A stretch of DNA of 64,000 nt. Source: Pedobacter cryotolerans. GTDB lineage: Bacteria; Bacteroidota; Bacteroidia; Sphingobacteriales; Sphingobacteriaceae. A model generated the notes under the pieces. The model was not told the DNA's origin and did no database searches. It saw nothing but the letters and a program-made list of their open reading frames with translations. The stretch spans positions 124,001 through 188,000 of the forward strand of contig NZ_SWBO01000007.1 in NCBI RefSeq assembly GCF_005116475.1, given 5' to 3'. Made by a program: the position numbers and the translations under genes. Of this stretch, positions 7,878-17,151 are shown piece by piece (the first letter of the stretch is position 1; every line of letters begins with the position of its first letter).

Positions 7878-8891
7878 ATGGATCACGTAAATATCAAAAT
7901 ACTTGCCGAGGCCCTTCGTCTTTCTACATCAACCGTATCTAGAGCTTTTAGAGACAATAGCGATATCAGCTCTGCAACAAAGGAGCGTATTTTGGCTATG
8001 GCAAAAGAGTTAAACTACCAGCCTAACCATTATGCTAGTAATTTACGTGAGCAAAAAAGCAAAACTATTGCTGTTATCGTACCAGAATTGGGTAATAATT
8101 ATTTCTCATTAGCCATACAAGGCATAGAAAGTGTTGCAAATGCCAAAGGCTATCACATTTTAGTTTATTCTACAAACGATCAGTTTGAAAAAGAGGTATC
8201 CTTTATTAAGCACTTACACAATGGCAGAGCCGATGGAATAATCATGTCGGTTTCTGGCGAAGCAAATGATCATAATTACCTCAATGAAATTGGTAAAAAG
8301 CGTTTGCCTTTGGTATTTTTCGATCGTGTTTATGAAGATATTGTAACCCCTCGTGTAATTACGAATGACTATGACAGTAGTTTTTCTGCCACCAAACACC
8401 TCATTCAACAAGGCTGTAAAAGAATAGCTTATCTAGCTGTAAACAAAACCTTGTCTATTGGTAAAACACGGATGCAAGGCTATATTGATGCGTTAAAGAA
8501 ATTTAAAATTCCTTTCAAAGACGAGCTGATTATAGATTGCACTAACAATTACAAAGAAAATATCGATTTATTAAAGCAAGCATTCATTACCTTAAAACCT
8601 GATGGCATTTTTACTTCGGTAGAGCGTTTGGCCTTTGCCACCTATTATGCTTGTAATGATATTAAGCTCTCCATTCCTAAAGATTTAAAGGTCATCGGTT
8701 TTTCTAGTTTAGAGATTGCCCCACTTTTAAATCCAGCTTTAAGTACCGTTACTCAACCTGCTGCCGAATTGGGTAAAACCGCAGCCGAACTGCTGTTTAA
8801 AATGCTCGAAAATCCTGCTGATGTTCATCCAGATTCGGAGGTGATTTTAAAGTCGAAATTGATCCAAAGAGAATCTACTTTTAACGGGTAA
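7878..8891 (+). CDS. LacI-family transcriptional regulator
   Basis: A 337-residue repressor/activator with an N-terminal helix-turn-helix and hinge (IKILAEALRLSTSTVSRAFR, then YQPNHYASNLR about 50-62) and a periplasmic-binding-like effector domain (about 63-335). Family members dimerise, bind a short palindrome with a central CG, and respond to a sugar. It lies between the divergent esterase and the SusC/SusD operon. Two AACGTTCCCG sites start 136 bp after its stop codon, so it is the obvious candidate regulator of the uptake genes. The effector cannot be read from sequence. Confidence 0.92.
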   Translation: MDHVNIKILAEALRLSTSTVSRAFRDNSDISSATKERILAMAKELNYQPNHYASNLREQKSKTIAVIVPELGNNYFSLAIQGIESVANAKGYHILVYSTNDQFEKEVSFIKHLHNGRADGIIMSVSGEANDHNYLNEIGKKRLPLVFFDRVYEDIVTPRVITNDYDSSFSATKHLIQQGCKRIAYLAVNKTLSIGKTRMQGYIDALKKFKIPFKDELIIDCTNNYKENIDLLKQAFITLKPDGIFTSVERLAFATYYACNDIKLSIPKDLKVIGFSSLEIAPLLNPALSTVTQPAAELGKTAAELLFKMLENPADVHPDSEVILKSKLIQRESTFNG

Positions 8892-9026
8892 ATCTGAGCT
8901 AAAAAACAGTCCAATTTTCTGCTTTAAATCCATGCATTTTTTTTCAAAAAAAATAGACTTTTCCTAAAAATACGCAGAATTTTAACCCTCGACTTACTGA
9001 GTGGTTGAAAAAAATGTTAATAATCT

Positions 9027-9052
9027 CGGGAACGTTCCCGAAAACGTTCCCG
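9027..9052. promoter_or_regulatory. Tandem LacI-type operator upstream of susC
   Basis: CGGGAACGTTCCCG (9027-9040) is a perfect 14-bp palindrome with the central CG expected for LacI-family proteins, followed 12 bp on by a second AACGTTCCCG (9043-9052). It lies in the 443-bp gap between lacI and susC. The remaining gap is A/T-rich and holds no gene; I could not find a good TAnnTTTG box in it. Binding by the adjacent regulator is inferred. Confidence 0.65.
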
Positions 9053-9075
9053 AAAACTGACATAAATTGTATATA

Positions 9076-9090
9076 GTGTAAAAATTACAC
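9076..9090. promoter_or_regulatory. Small palindrome GTGTAA-AAA-TTACAC upstream of susC
   Basis: A perfect 6-bp-arm palindrome preceded by GTATATAGT. The same GTATATAGT word occurs in the palindrome ahead of the kinase gene at 16985-17001, so the two may bind a common factor. Weak evidence only. Confidence 0.3.
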
Positions 9091-9157
9091 CTACTATGAT
9101 AAATTAATTTTTCAAAAGCTTGATTTACAAGTACTTGAAAGTTATAAAACTAATATA

Positions 9158-9247
9158 TTCAAAAAAAATGAGCTATAAAATTTGCTTTTTTAATGGTTTA
9201 ACATCCTCAAAATATGGTGTTCAAAAAAAATATGATATAAAATTTTG
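9158..9247 (+). repeat. 28-bp direct repeat in the susC leader
   Basis: Two imperfect copies (9158-9185 and 9220-9247, 62 bp apart) share the run TTCAAAAAAAAT, then ATATAAAATTT with small changes. They lie 90-180 bp before the susC start codon and may be duplicated promoter or regulatory DNA. There is no open frame. Confidence 0.45.
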
Positions 9248-9334
9248 AATTTTCATCTGCTACGTTAAATTTACAAAAGTGTAATACACAAGATTTTATA
9301 ACCAAATATTTAACCATTAAAACGGGCTTTTTCA

Positions 9335-12300
9335 ATGAAAAAACTTTACCCAATTAAGCTTTGTTTGTTAATGTTTTTTGCGCTCTGCACATTAACAACT
9401 TACGCTCAAACCGGAAGCATTTCTGGTAAAATTGTCGACGAGTCTAAACTACCAATTCCGGGTGCCTCTGTACAAGTAGACGGCACGCAAAAATTAACAG
9501 TTTCAGATAGCGATGGAAATTTCAGACTTACAGGTTTAACCAGTGGAACTTATACTTTAACTGCAAAGTATATTGGCTTCGCATCTTTAAAACAAACGGT
9601 AACTGTAGGTACTACAAATGTGGTGGCTAACTTTAACTTAAAAGGCGAGCAAACTAACCTAAACGAAGTAATTGTGGTTGGTTATGGCACCCAAACTAAA
9701 CGTGAGGTTACTGGCGCCATTTCTAAAGTGAGTGGCGATAAATTAACTTCATTGCCTACACCAAGTTTCGAAGCTAGTTTACAAGGACAGGCTGCAGGTG
9801 TACAAGTAACACAAGGCAGCGGTTTAGCTGGTAGCGGCTCGGTAATTAGAATTAGAGGTATTGGTTCTATTAGTGCTGGTGGTGATCCGCTATACGTTGT
9901 TGATGGAATTCCAATCACAGCTGACCCTTTTATTAGCGGTAACCGAGGAGCGATGAACCAAAATCCTTTGGCAACCATCAATCCTAATGACATCGAGTCT
10001 GTAGAGATTTTAAAAGATGCAGGTGCTGCAGGTATTTATGGCTCACGTGGTGCAAATGGTGTAATTTTAATTACTACTAAAAGAGGTAAAACTGGCAAAC
10101 CAAAAATCTCATTATCAACCAAGTATGGCTTAAGTACTTACGCGAATAGACCAGAATTTGTTACAGGATCAGAATGGTTACAATTGCGCCAAGAAGCATG
10201 GACGAATGATGGCAACACTGGTTTGGCTCCCCTACCTGGTGGTTTAACTTTGGCTCAAGCTCAACAAAACAATACCGATTGGTGGGATATTTTAACACAA
10301 ACCGGTAAGTCTAACGATCAAGCCATCTCATTTAGCCAAGGCACAGACAAAATAAAAACTTACATCTCTGCAAATTACAGTGATAATGAAAGTTTCTTAA
10401 AAGGTAACTCTTACGAGCGTTATGGTTTTAGAACTAACTTTGATATTAAACCAACATCATATTTTTCTACTAGTATTAACGTAGGTTATGATAAAGGTAC
10501 AAACCAACGAGTAAATGCAGCTTGGGGCGGTGGTTTAGGAGAAGCAATGTCTACAGCACTACCTATCTACCCAGTTTATAATGCTGATGGCACTTTCTTT
10601 AGCAATGGTGCTAACCCAGCAAGAAACCTAGGTTTATTGGATTGGAAAACTAGAAATTCTCGTCTATTAGCTGGTGTGGTTATGGAGTTAAAACCAATTA
10701 AGAACTTAAGTTTAAAAGGTAGTTTTAACATGGATAATTTGGATGTACAAGATAATATCTTCACTCCAGCATCGCTTAATAACTCAACTATTGGTAACGC
10801 TACATTATATCCAACCAAAATTTTCAACAGAACTTTTTCTGGTACTGCAACTTACGATTGGTTAATTTCAGATAAACATAAAGTTACAACCTTAATTGGC
10901 ACTGAGTCTCAATTCTCATACAGAAATAGTTATCCTAACGGGATAAATGGACCTGCAAATGAGCCATTTTCAGAAAATAAAGAAAATTTATATGCGGCAA
11001 TGCAAAATTTAGCTAACAGCAACAGTTTACTTTATTATAGCGGCAATGGTAGAGATACCTTTGCATCTCTTTTTGCTCGTATCAATTATTCTTACGATAA
11101 TAAATATTATCTACAGGTTTTAGCCCGTAGAGATGGATCATCCAAATTTGGTCCTGAAAACAAATATGGTTATTTCCCTGCTGCTTCTGCATCTTGGTAT
11201 ATCAGTCAAGAAGATTTCTTAAAAGACAATAAAGTAATCAGTAACTTAAAATTAAGAGCTAGTTATGGTTTGGTTGGTAGTTCTAACTTCCCATCTGCTC
11301 AATACTATCAACAATTCCAATTTTCTGGTAGTTATAACGGTCAGCCTGTTTTATTCCCAACTAACGTAGCAAATCCTTCTTTAAGATGGGAGGAAGGTAG
11401 AAATATGGATTTAGGCTTAGACTTTGGCTTATTTAAAGATCGTATTACTGGAGAATTCTCTTACTACAGAAAAACAACCAAAGGTGCTTTAATTAATGGC
11501 GGCATATCACCTTCTACTGGTTTTGGATCAGGTTATTTAAACGTAGGTGAAATTTTAAACGAAGGGGTTGAGTTAAGCTTAAATACAACCAATATTCAAT
11601 CTAAAAACTTTAAATGGGTAACACGCTTAAATGTCTCTAAAAACTATAATGAAGTGGTTAGTCTTGATGGATTGACACCTGATGCAGTTGGAGGTGGCAC
11701 TAACGATACGCGTATAGCTGAGGGATATCCAATCGGAACGAACTTTTTGGTACGTTTCAAAGGTGTCGATCCTAACGATGGTTTGCCAATTTGGCTAGAT
11801 AAAGACGGTTTTGAAACTAAAACTTTCTCACTAGATAACCGAGTACCCGTAGGTAAAATCTTGCCTGATTATGTTGGAGGATTAACAAATACCTTCTCGT
11901 TCAAAGGATTCGAATTAAATACGCTATTTACTTTCGCTATAGGTGGAAATTTATATGACGCATCAGCTAAACGTCAATTAGGTGTGGTTACTGATTGGAA
12001 TATAAGAACAGACATCGCTAACCGTTGGAGAAAGCCAGGAGATATTGCCGATTTCCCACGTTTAACAATGAGCCCAGGCACTTATGATGGATTATCAAGT
12101 GAATGGCAATACAATTCGACTATGTTTTTGTATGATGCTACTTTTGTAAGATTAAGAGAAGTTACATTATCTTATGCTTTACCTGCAAATTTTGCTAACA
12201 AATTGAGATTACAAAACCTAAGGTTATTTGCTACAGGTATGAATTTGTTAACATTCAGTAAGTATCCAGGTGGCGATCCAGAAATTGCAAGAGATTTCGA

Positions 12301-12394
12301 AAATCCACAAGATAGAAACATGAGCCCGAATGTAACGTATTTAACTACTCCACAACAAAAGTCTATCACTTTTGGCTTATCAACTTCATTTTAA
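9335..12394 (+). CDS. SusC/RagA-family TonB-dependent outer-membrane transporter
   Basis: A 1019-residue outer-membrane channel that imports oligosaccharides using TonB energy, working with a SusD lid. It has a signal peptide ending YAQ near residue 25, a CarboxypepD_reg-like domain (about 28-110), the SusC-specific LNEVIVVGYGTQ segment, a plug (about 120-235, with VDGIPI and GSRGANGVILITTKRG) and a beta-barrel ending in a terminal Phe (FGLSTSF). It is the first gene of a five-gene operon with susD 22 bp downstream. The long upstream gap holds LacI-type sites. No anti-sigma/ECF pair is nearby, so control by the adjacent LacI protein fits better. Confidence 0.95.
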   Translation: MKKLYPIKLCLLMFFALCTLTTYAQTGSISGKIVDESKLPIPGASVQVDGTQKLTVSDSDGNFRLTGLTSGTYTLTAKYIGFASLKQTVTVGTTNVVANFNLKGEQTNLNEVIVVGYGTQTKREVTGAISKVSGDKLTSLPTPSFEASLQGQAAGVQVTQGSGLAGSGSVIRIRGIGSISAGGDPLYVVDGIPITADPFISGNRGAMNQNPLATINPNDIESVEILKDAGAAGIYGSRGANGVILITTKRGKTGKPKISLSTKYGLSTYANRPEFVTGSEWLQLRQEAWTNDGNTGLAPLPGGLTLAQAQQNNTDWWDILTQTGKSNDQAISFSQGTDKIKTYISANYSDNESFLKGNSYERYGFRTNFDIKPTSYFSTSINVGYDKGTNQRVNAAWGGGLGEAMSTALPIYPVYNADGTFFSNGANPARNLGLLDWKTRNSRLLAGVVMELKPIKNLSLKGSFNMDNLDVQDNIFTPASLNNSTIGNATLYPTKIFNRTFSGTATYDWLISDKHKVTTLIGTESQFSYRNSYPNGINGPANEPFSENKENLYAAMQNLANSNSLLYYSGNGRDTFASLFARINYSYDNKYYLQVLARRDGSSKFGPENKYGYFPAASASWYISQEDFLKDNKVISNLKLRASYGLVGSSNFPSAQYYQQFQFSGSYNGQPVLFPTNVANPSLRWEEGRNMDLGLDFGLFKDRITGEFSYYRKTTKGALINGGISPSTGFGSGYLNVGEILNEGVELSLNTTNIQSKNFKWVTRLNVSKNYNEVVSLDGLTPDAVGGGTNDTRIAEGYPIGTNFLVRFKGVDPNDGLPIWLDKDGFETKTFSLDNRVPVGKILPDYVGGLTNTFSFKGFELNTLFTFAIGGNLYDASAKRQLGVVTDWNIRTDIANRWRKPGDIADFPRLTMSPGTYDGLSSEWQYNSTMFLYDATFVRLREVTLSYALPANFANKLRLQNLRLFATGMNLLTFSKYPGGDPEIARDFENPQDRNMSPNVTYLTTPQQKSITFGLSTSF

Positions 12395-12416
12395 TACACA
12401 TTAATAGCTAAAGAAA

Positions 12417-13790
12417 ATGAAAATTAATTATAAAAATATTTTAAAATCCTTCATTGTACTTTCTGTTATTACAGTAGTAGGTACAGGTTGTGAAAAATTC
12501 CTTGAAACTCCTCCTTTGGAGTCGATACCAAAGGAACAAGCCATTGCAGATGAAACTGGATTAAAAGCAGTAATGAATTCTGCTTATCAAATTGTAGGTG
12601 GAGGAAACATGTTCGGCGGTAAAATCCAAGTTATCAATGAAATGCTAGGCGATCAAATAAACGGAACATTATTAACTGGGGATTTCGGTGAAATTTTTGG
12701 CCGTAAAACTTCTGTTTTCGGTGATTATAAAAATGGAATGTATACTGATATTTACCAATCAATTTTTAGAGCAAATACAGTTTTAGAAAATTTAGATAAG
12801 GCTATCTCAATGAGAGATAACTTAGAAGGTCAGGCAAAATTTATTAGAGCATTATCTCATTTCCAATTGGTCCAGTTTTTTGCACAACCTTATGGATTTA
12901 CTTCAGACAATTCACATTTAGGTATTCCTATTAGATTAACAACTAGTATTGACCCTGGAGTTAGGGCTCCTGTTAAACAAGTTTATGATCAAATCATTAC
13001 AGATTTAAAAATTGCAGAACTGAAATTACCAGATGAAAACGGAGGTTATGCTACAAGATGGGCCGCAAAAGCATTATTAGCAAAAGTGTATTTTCAGATG
13101 AACGATTTTGCTAATGCATACCTTTATTCAAATCAAGTAATTACAAGTAATAAATTTATTTTAGACACTTACATTTCACGTTTTTCTGAAGCAGGTTCTA
13201 AAGAAAGTATTTTCAAAATCATCAGTACTTTAAGTGCTTATGAAGCTGGTGGCGAATTACGTGGACAATTCAGGTCTGATTTTAACTTACCCACGTTCCG
13301 TTTAACGGCAGATTTTTACGCGAGTGTTAACACAACTAATGATACGCGTAAAGTTTTATATGATAATGTTAAATACCCTGGTTTTATTGTAACTACTAAA
13401 TACAATAAAGATAGATTTGAAGTTCCAGTTATTCACTTAACAGAAATCAAGTTAATTAGAGCAGAATCTGCTGCAGAAACTGGCACAAATTTAACTGTTG
13501 CTGCTCAAGACATCAATGATATTTTAGCTAGAGCTTATAATAACACCAGAAGTATTCCTTTGGCTTCTTCTGCTAGCTTAATCAAAACCAATGCTCGTTT
13601 CGAACGTAGCATTGAAATGGCTGGCGAAGGCAATAGAATTTCAGAAATTAAAAGAATTGGTGCCAAAGGTGAAAACATTGATAAACGTGGTGCAGTTTGG
13701 AACTGCCCAGGCTTGGTATTGCAGTTTCCTCAAGGTGAAATGGCAAGCAACACAAGTTTTCAAAGAAATCCTGAAGGTGGTTGTAACTAA
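12417..13790 (+). CDS. SusD/RagB-family glycan-binding lipoprotein
   Basis: The 457-residue surface lipoprotein has a lipobox (VGTGC, Cys25) followed by EKFLETPP, the usual SusD start, then a helical TPR-like N-terminal half (QSIFRANTVLENLDKA near 113-128, RALSHFQLVQFFAQPYG near 145-161) and the family C-terminal region. SusD proteins cap the SusC barrel and bind the glycan. The 22-bp spacing to susC implies co-translation. At 457 residues it is slightly short for the family, but the end is intact. Confidence 0.93.
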   Translation: MKINYKNILKSFIVLSVITVVGTGCEKFLETPPLESIPKEQAIADETGLKAVMNSAYQIVGGGNMFGGKIQVINEMLGDQINGTLLTGDFGEIFGRKTSVFGDYKNGMYTDIYQSIFRANTVLENLDKAISMRDNLEGQAKFIRALSHFQLVQFFAQPYGFTSDNSHLGIPIRLTTSIDPGVRAPVKQVYDQIITDLKIAELKLPDENGGYATRWAAKALLAKVYFQMNDFANAYLYSNQVITSNKFILDTYISRFSEAGSKESIFKIISTLSAYEAGGELRGQFRSDFNLPTFRLTADFYASVNTTNDTRKVLYDNVKYPGFIVTTKYNKDRFEVPVIHLTEIKLIRAESAAETGTNLTVAAQDINDILARAYNNTRSIPLASSASLIKTNARFERSIEMAGEGNRISEIKRIGAKGENIDKRGAVWNCPGLVLQFPQGEMASNTSFQRNPEGGCN

Positions 13791-13805
13791 TTAACATAAA
13801 GAAAT

Positions 13806-14303
13806 ATGAAAATTATTAAATATATCGTATTGGCATTATGCATTACTAGCATTTATAGTTGCAAGCCAGAAGAATTTGGGCCAATTGGCGAAGAAGAAAA
13901 TATAGTGAAATCATTACAAGGTACTTGGGGTTTAACCAAGGTTACCCAAAAAGATGAAGATGCAGCCACCAAAGGTTTCCCATACAAAGAATTAGACATT
14001 ACCAATGTATATGCTTACAAAGATTTAGTGATTGCATTACAAGGAGATGCAGCTGGAACACCAACATCTTTTATCATTACACAGGGTAACTCTCCTAAAA
14101 TTTCAGATTTTAATACGGGCACTTGGACAGTTGATAATGTTAAAGCTCCAACTGTAATCAACCTAAAAAGTGGCACATTAACTTCTGAGTTAACTTTAGG
14201 TTCTTATGCCGAACTAAAAACAGGTAAATTTTATCTTAAAAAAGTTAAAAAATCTAACGGCAAAGCAATTGTTAGTTACACTTATCAATTCACTAAAAAG
14301 TAA
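13806..14303 (+). CDS. Small lipoprotein of the glycan-uptake operon (DUF5004-like)
   Basis: The 165-residue product carries a lipobox-like IYSC (Cys19). After it the chain has LQGTWGLTKVTQKDED and GTWTVDNVKAP, the lipocalin-like beta pattern I associate with DUF5004 proteins of Sus-type operons; the family assignment is from memory. It follows susD by 15 bp. A role as an accessory surface or periplasmic binding protein is inferred from position only. Confidence 0.7.
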   Translation: MKIIKYIVLALCITSIYSCKPEEFGPIGEEENIVKSLQGTWGLTKVTQKDEDAATKGFPYKELDITNVYAYKDLVIALQGDAAGTPTSFIITQGNSPKISDFNTGTWTVDNVKAPTVINLKSGTLTSELTLGSYAELKTGKFYLKKVKKSNGKAIVSYTYQFTKK

Positions 14304-14311
14304 TTAAAAAG

Positions 14312-15094
14312 ATGAAAAAATTAGTATTAACAATAATATTAGGTTTTTGTGCGGCTTTTACCTTTGCGCAAAGTAACCCAAGCTTTAGCCCGGCAACATT
14401 TACCGCTGAAGATGAAGTAACCATTACCTTAGATGTAACTGGAACTGGAATGGCCGGACAAACTGATGTTTATTTATGGATGTTTTCTAACGATGGCGTT
14501 GGTGGCGGTAAAGATGCACTAACCAATGGGCAATGGGGCAGTTCTTCTGAAGCAGCTAAAATGACTAGAGTTGCTGGAAATGTATTTACCTTCAAATTTA
14601 CCGGTACAACTTTGTTTGGCCAAAGTCCAGCAGAGCTGATTAATTTTGGCTTTTTAGGTAAAAGTAAAGATGGAACTAAACAAACCCAGGATTTTAAGCC
14701 TTTTAAATTTGATCCTTTGGTATTTACAGCGTCACAATTCCGCGTTTTTCCATCAAAAATGGATTTTACCGATATGGCAACTGTTTATTTTCACCAAGAT
14801 TTAGCTACAGATCAGAATTTGCAGCGCATGTTTGATGTGAAAGTTACCTTAACTTTTTATTCTGATGCAATACCACAAACAGTTGTGGCTACTAGAAATG
14901 CATTAGTAGCAACTAAAGAATCAAATGTTCTTTATTCTTATTCTTTCATTCCAGAAAGACTAATTACGCTACCTGCAGGCACTAAGTTGGGCAAATTCAG
15001 CTATCAATTTACTGGCAGTATTAAAGATGCAAATGGTACCAATGTGCCAACATCTGGTCCAGTAACTGAAGTTAGCTATACAGTTTTTAATTAA
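14312..15094 (+). CDS. Secreted beta-sandwich protein of the glycan-uptake operon
   Basis: The 260-residue product has a clear signal peptide (MKKLVLTIILGFCAAFTFAQ) and no lipobox. The mature part begins SNPSFSPATFTAEDEVTITL, an E-set or immunoglobulin-like strand pattern, and continues with aromatic-rich strands (VYLWMFSNDGVGGGKDAL, NFGFLGKSKDGTK) suitable for carbohydrate binding. I recall similar proteins (possibly DUF4961) in Bacteroidota starch-type loci but am not certain. It lies 8 bp after the preceding gene and 7 bp before the SusE/F-like gene, so it is clearly co-transcribed. Confidence 0.7.
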   Translation: MKKLVLTIILGFCAAFTFAQSNPSFSPATFTAEDEVTITLDVTGTGMAGQTDVYLWMFSNDGVGGGKDALTNGQWGSSSEAAKMTRVAGNVFTFKFTGTTLFGQSPAELINFGFLGKSKDGTKQTQDFKPFKFDPLVFTASQFRVFPSKMDFTDMATVYFHQDLATDQNLQRMFDVKVTLTFYSDAIPQTVVATRNALVATKESNVLYSYSFIPERLITLPAGTKLGKFSYQFTGSIKDANGTNVPTSGPVTEVSYTVFN

Positions 15095-15101
15095 TCATAT
15101 T

Positions 15102-16883
15102 ATGAAAAACAAAATATTATACCTCCTAATTGCTATTGTAGCAATTGCTTTAGGTTGTAAAAAATCAGATTTTGATGATGTATCTAAGGGTGAAGCTTTA
15201 GGGAACTTTACCATTACTGCACCGGCAAATAATGCCATGCTGGTATTAAATTCGGCTACACCAAGTGCAAAACTCACGTTTTCTTGGACAGCTGCTAAGC
15301 CAGGTATTAGTACCGCTCCTACTTACAAATTTGTAGCAGCTTTAAAAACTGGTAATATAGATGCGCCAATAATTGAATTACCATCTGATAATGCTGGTGC
15401 AAGTGCCACACTTACTTTAACTCAAAAACAATTAGATGATGCTTTAAAAGCTAAATCAATTGCTGACGGAGTTAAAACAGATTTAATTTGGGCTGTAAAA
15501 GCTACCAATGGTTCAGTTACAGTTAGCACTACTCCTATTTTAAATGTTTCTATTACCCGCATGGGCGATGGAGTGAGCAATTTCTTACTATATGGTCCAG
15601 TTTCTTCTAATACAGCTATAGTAATAAATCCAAATTCTACTACAGATCTATTAAAGTTTAAATGGCAAAAATCATTTCCAGGTGTTGCAAGCAGTTTAAC
15701 TAAATATCAAGTTAAATTTGTAGCTAAAGGTGGTAATTTTAACACACCATTATTTACTTATACCTCAGATAACAATGGTTTAGACTCTGCTCTATCAGTA
15801 TCTTACAAAGACATTAGCGATAAAATGACAGCTGCTGGTTTTACGGATCAAGCTTCTCCTACTGCTTTACAATGGACAGTTGAAGCCACTTCTGGGAACT
15901 TCAAAAAAACAGCTGATTATGTAAATGATTTGGTAATTACCAGAGAAGTTAAAATATTTTTAGTTGGCGGTGATACACCAGCGGGATGGAATGATGCAGC
16001 TGCAATACAGATGATTCCTGATGCTTCTAATCCTGGAACATTCTTTATTTATGTTAAACTTACTACAGGAAATGGTGGATTCAAATTTTTGAACCAGCAA
16101 CAATGGCCAGGTGGCAGCTTAAATTCTTCTGACTGGGGAATGAAACCGGGTACACCTGGTGATGCTGTTGTAGACAACGAAGCCAATATCGAAAATTACG
16201 GCACTAGTGGAGTATATCGTGTTACTTTCGACCAAAAGAACCTTAAATATTATGTACAAGCTGGTAGAATGGGTGCCGTTGGAGGTGCAACAGCTGCTGG
16301 TTGGAATCCACCAAACATTTTTCCTTCGCAGGCTTTAACACACATTGCTACTAATAAATTTATGGGCTTTGTAACTTTAACAGGTGGTGGTGAATTTAAA
16401 TTGATAGATGGTGCAAATTGGCCAAACGGTGGCGGACCAGTTAATCAAGAGAGAGATTATGGTAAAGGCGCAACAGAGGGAGTATTGCTAGAAACTGGTG
16501 AAAGTAACTTCATAGTTCCTGGAGCAACTGGTTTAAAACGTATTGTATGGGATGGAACAGATATCAAGAATTTAAAATATGCCATTACAGACGGCACTAT
16601 GTTCTTAGTAGGTAATGCCACAACGGGAGGTTGGGATAACTCTGTTGGCAATGCCTTATTACCTGCTATGACATACAGTGGAAATGGAAAATGGACTGTT
16701 ACTACCAATATGAGTGTGGGTGAATTTAAGTTCATTTTCACTAAAGGAAGCTGGACTAATGAATATGGAGGTACTGCAGGCGCAATAGCCGAAGGGGGAG
16801 CTAACATCGGCATCACCAGCGCAGGTAATTATACCATTATATTGGATGAGTTTAACAGAACTTATACCGTTACCAAAAATTAA
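15102..16883 (+). CDS. SusE/SusF-like outer-membrane starch-binding lipoprotein
   Basis: The 593-residue lipoprotein (Cys19 in ALGCKK) has two N-terminal SusE-type beta domains (about 30-150 and 160-280) and then three repeated modules: FLVGGDTPAGWNDAA near 286, RMGAVGGATAAGWNPPN near 389 and MFLVGNATTGGWDNSVGN near 500. The GW(N/D) signature with FKF(L/I) strands is that of the SusE/SusF starch-binding modules. In Bacteroides such proteins hold alpha-glucan at the cell surface and are not enzymes. It closes the operon and is followed by a strong terminator. Alpha-glucan as substrate is inferred from the family. Confidence 0.85.
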   Translation: MKNKILYLLIAIVAIALGCKKSDFDDVSKGEALGNFTITAPANNAMLVLNSATPSAKLTFSWTAAKPGISTAPTYKFVAALKTGNIDAPIIELPSDNAGASATLTLTQKQLDDALKAKSIADGVKTDLIWAVKATNGSVTVSTTPILNVSITRMGDGVSNFLLYGPVSSNTAIVINPNSTTDLLKFKWQKSFPGVASSLTKYQVKFVAKGGNFNTPLFTYTSDNNGLDSALSVSYKDISDKMTAAGFTDQASPTALQWTVEATSGNFKKTADYVNDLVITREVKIFLVGGDTPAGWNDAAAIQMIPDASNPGTFFIYVKLTTGNGGFKFLNQQQWPGGSLNSSDWGMKPGTPGDAVVDNEANIENYGTSGVYRVTFDQKNLKYYVQAGRMGAVGGATAAGWNPPNIFPSQALTHIATNKFMGFVTLTGGGEFKLIDGANWPNGGGPVNQERDYGKGATEGVLLETGESNFIVPGATGLKRIVWDGTDIKNLKYAITDGTMFLVGNATTGGWDNSVGNALLPAMTYSGNGKWTVTTNMSVGEFKFIFTKGSWTNEYGGTAGAIAEGGANIGITSAGNYTIILDEFNRTYTVTKN

Positions 16884-16900
16884 ACAACGATATTTTCACT

Positions 16901-16937
16901 AAAACGCCCTTAATATTTTTTAAGGGCGTTTTGTTTT
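16901..16937 (+). terminator. Rho-independent terminator of the susC operon
   Basis: A 12-bp perfect stem, AAAACGCCCTTA with TAAGGGCGTTTT, around an 8-nt T-rich loop, followed by GTTTTT. It lies 17 bp after the last operon gene. Confidence 0.92.
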
Positions 16938-16984
16938 TAATTAGCTTATACCAATAGTAAAACTGGTCTAAAACGGTGCTTAAT

Positions 16985-17001
16985 AGTGTATATAGTACAC
17001 T
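16985..17001. promoter_or_regulatory. Palindrome upstream of the kinase gene
   Basis: AGTGTATATAGTACACT has six paired bases on each side of a TATAG centre. It is about 150 bp before the kinase start, in a gap with no other gene, and shares GTATATAGT with the susC leader. Candidate operator only. Confidence 0.35.
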
Positions 17002-17151
17002 TTCTATTAAAACTCAAATTCTCGTTCGTATACAAACTTTTAGCATAAAATTAGTGTTAAGAAAATAAAAACTAAATTTTAATTTTTTATTTGAAAAAAG
17101 GCACATATATTGGTAGACTTTTTACTTATTACATAACTTAAAGAACAAGAA

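Noticed and set aside
9682-9993. 103-codon open frame antisense to susC
   Set aside because: It is fully inside the SusC plug-coding region and its product has no recognisable pattern.
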